64,000 bases of DNA from Crossiella sp. SN42 (GTDB taxonomy: Bacteria; Actinomycetota; Actinomycetes; Mycobacteriales; Pseudonocardiaceae). Position 1 is the stretch's first letter; each line of letters begins with the position of its first letter. The DNA lies in assembly GCF_023897065.1 (NCBI RefSeq), contig NZ_JAMHIV010000025.1, positions 1-64,000 on the forward strand, read 5' to 3'. The translations under genes and the position numbers were made by a program. The notes beneath the pieces were generated by a model. The model was not told the DNA's origin, did not search any database, and saw only the letters and a list, made by a program, of their open reading frames with translations. Positions 63,311 to 64,000 of the stretch are shown piece after piece.

Positions 63311-64000
63311 ATGCCCGTCCGGGTGGCACCCGGTCGGTGGCCGTTACTCGGGCACACACCGGCCTTGCTGCGCAAAAAGTTCCGCTTCACCGCGGAACTG
63401 CGTGATCACGGCGATATTGTCAAGCTGTATTTAGGGCCACTCCAGGCTTATTTCATCACAAGTCCTGAACTGGTCCATCGCGTGCTGGTAACGGACGGCG
63501 CGAGTTTCGGAAAAGGCGCCATGTTCGACAAGTTCCGGCCGTACATGGGCAACGGCCTGGCGATGTCGGACGGCGCGTTCCACCGGCGGCAGCGCAAGCT
63601 CATGCTGCCCGCCTTCCGGCAGGGCCGGATCGAGCACTACGCGGAGAACATGGTGCAGGCCGCCACCGCGCTGACCGGCTCCTGGCGGCCGGGCGAGGTC
63701 CGTGGGATCGACGCCGACATGCAGGGCCTGGCGGTGACCATCGTCGGCGCCGCGCTGTTCTCCACCGAGCTGGGCGGCACCGCGGTCGAGGAGGCCCGCC
63801 GGTCCATCCCGGTGATCGTCAAACAGGGCATCATCCGCTCGCTGTCGCCCTCCTTCGTCGAGCGGCTGCCGATCCCGGGCAACAAGGCCTTCGACGCCGC
63901 GATCCTGCGCATGCGCGAGGTCGTGACCAGGGTCATCGACAGCTGGGACGGCGTCGACCACGGCGACCTGCTGTCCCTGCTGCTGCTGGCCAGGGACGCC
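63311..64000 (+). CDS. Cytochrome P450, 5' part (cut by the window edge)
   Basis: The first 230 codons of a P450 monooxygenase, open to the window end. The N-terminus PGRWPLLGHTPALL, then FFITSP-like strand (LGPLQAYFITSPELV), and the helix C motif FHRRQRKLMLPAF match bacterial CYP enzymes of the terpene-oxidising group (similar in this part to pentalenene oxygenases). Heme-binding and I-helix motifs lie beyond the window. AAGGAG precedes ATG 63311. Codons 12 and 41 are TTA, rare in this genome, and the 5' part is less GC-rich than neighbours. Confidence 0.88.
   Translation, partial: MPVRVAPGRWPLLGHTPALLRKKFRFTAELRDHGDIVKLYLGPLQAYFITSPELVHRVLVTDGASFGKGAMFDKFRPYMGNGLAMSDGAFHRRQRKLMLPAFRQGRIEHYAENMVQAATALTGSWRPGEVRGIDADMQGLAVTIVGAALFSTELGGTAVEEARRSIPVIVKQGIIRSLSPSFVERLPIPGNKAFDAAILRMREVVTRVIDSWDGVDHGDLLSLLLLARDA

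Noticed and set aside
63311..64000. Truncated P450 pseudogene
   Set aside because: The frame is intact to the last base. It is cut by the window, not by a mutation.

Overview
The window is high-GC DNA (roughly 70 % or more by eye) from an actinomycete chromosome. The gene content fits the family Pseudonocardiaceae (Crossiella/Saccharothrix/Amycolatopsis-like): an EspG-type protein, DUF3151 next to class II aldolase, tRNA-Gly(CCC) beside dcd, a VanW surface protein, M. tuberculosis-like FabG4/HtdX/FadA2/FadE5 proteins, LAxTG sortase substrates and a DasR-type site. This is inferred from content only. No insertion sequence, prophage, CRISPR array or rRNA was seen.

Layout. 1-2.6 kb: GlcNAc catabolism (ROK kinase, nagA, a small membrane protein) behind a DasR-like operator. 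2.6-3.3 kb: gene-free block with a 33-bp tandem repeat. 3.3-6.8 kb: ECF sigma factor, YciI-like protein, and a TetR/aldo-keto reductase pair divergent from an alpha/beta hydrolase across a twin operator. 6.8-12.3 kb: zinc-ribbon protein, fbaA-DUF3151-SRPBCC-FUSC gene string, secreted HNH nuclease and a degenerate DAG-kinase-like gene. 12.4-16.3 kb: purA, then a cysteine-type leader peptide and a sulfonate/nitrate-type ABC transporter. 16.3-20.6 kb: secreted GDPD, then a TRAP-TAXI transporter. 20.6-24.2 kb: MaoC dehydratase and FabG4 reductase divergent from a FadA2 thiolase. 24.2-31.1 kb: SIMPL protein, APC permease, AAA ATPase, a 48-residue basic protein, methyltransferase, small wall-anchored protein, and a hairpin-rich intergenic block. 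31.1-37.7 kb: thioredoxin-NHL protein, GroES-like protein, VanW protein with a 12-residue repeat tract, DUF1206 membrane protein. 37.8-42.1 kb: FadE5 acyl-CoA dehydrogenase, LysE exporter, sodium:solute symporter. 42.2-43.8 kb: two tandem 66-residue DUF433 genes, tRNA-Gly, dcd. 43.9-51.9 kb: a surface protein of about 1,940 residues with 15 repeats, a CDF transporter, a secreted SdrD-B-like protein. 51.9-55.7 kb: Uma2 protein, Rv0338c-like Fe-S oxidoreductase, orphan EspG. 55.8-60.1 kb: two paralogous secreted trypsin-fold proteins, one lacking the catalytic serine. 60.2-64 kb: degenerate PAS-GGDEF-EAL protein behind a DUF574 methyltransferase, and a cytochrome P450 cut by the window edge.

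How the parts connect. The same 14-bp dyad, TTACT-N4-AGTAA or close variants, lies just upstream of three lipid-related loci: fabG4/fadA2 (two sites), fadE5 (two sites) and the Fe-S oxidoreductase (one site). This suggests one fatty-acid regulon spread over 32 kb. The leader peptide before the ABC transporter suggests cysteine-responsive control of sulfur uptake. Other points of interest are the protease/pseudo-protease pair, the catalytically degraded GGDEF-EAL protein, the run of hairpins at 30.0-30.3 kb, the 33-bp repeat block, and TTA codons near the 5' ends of three genes.
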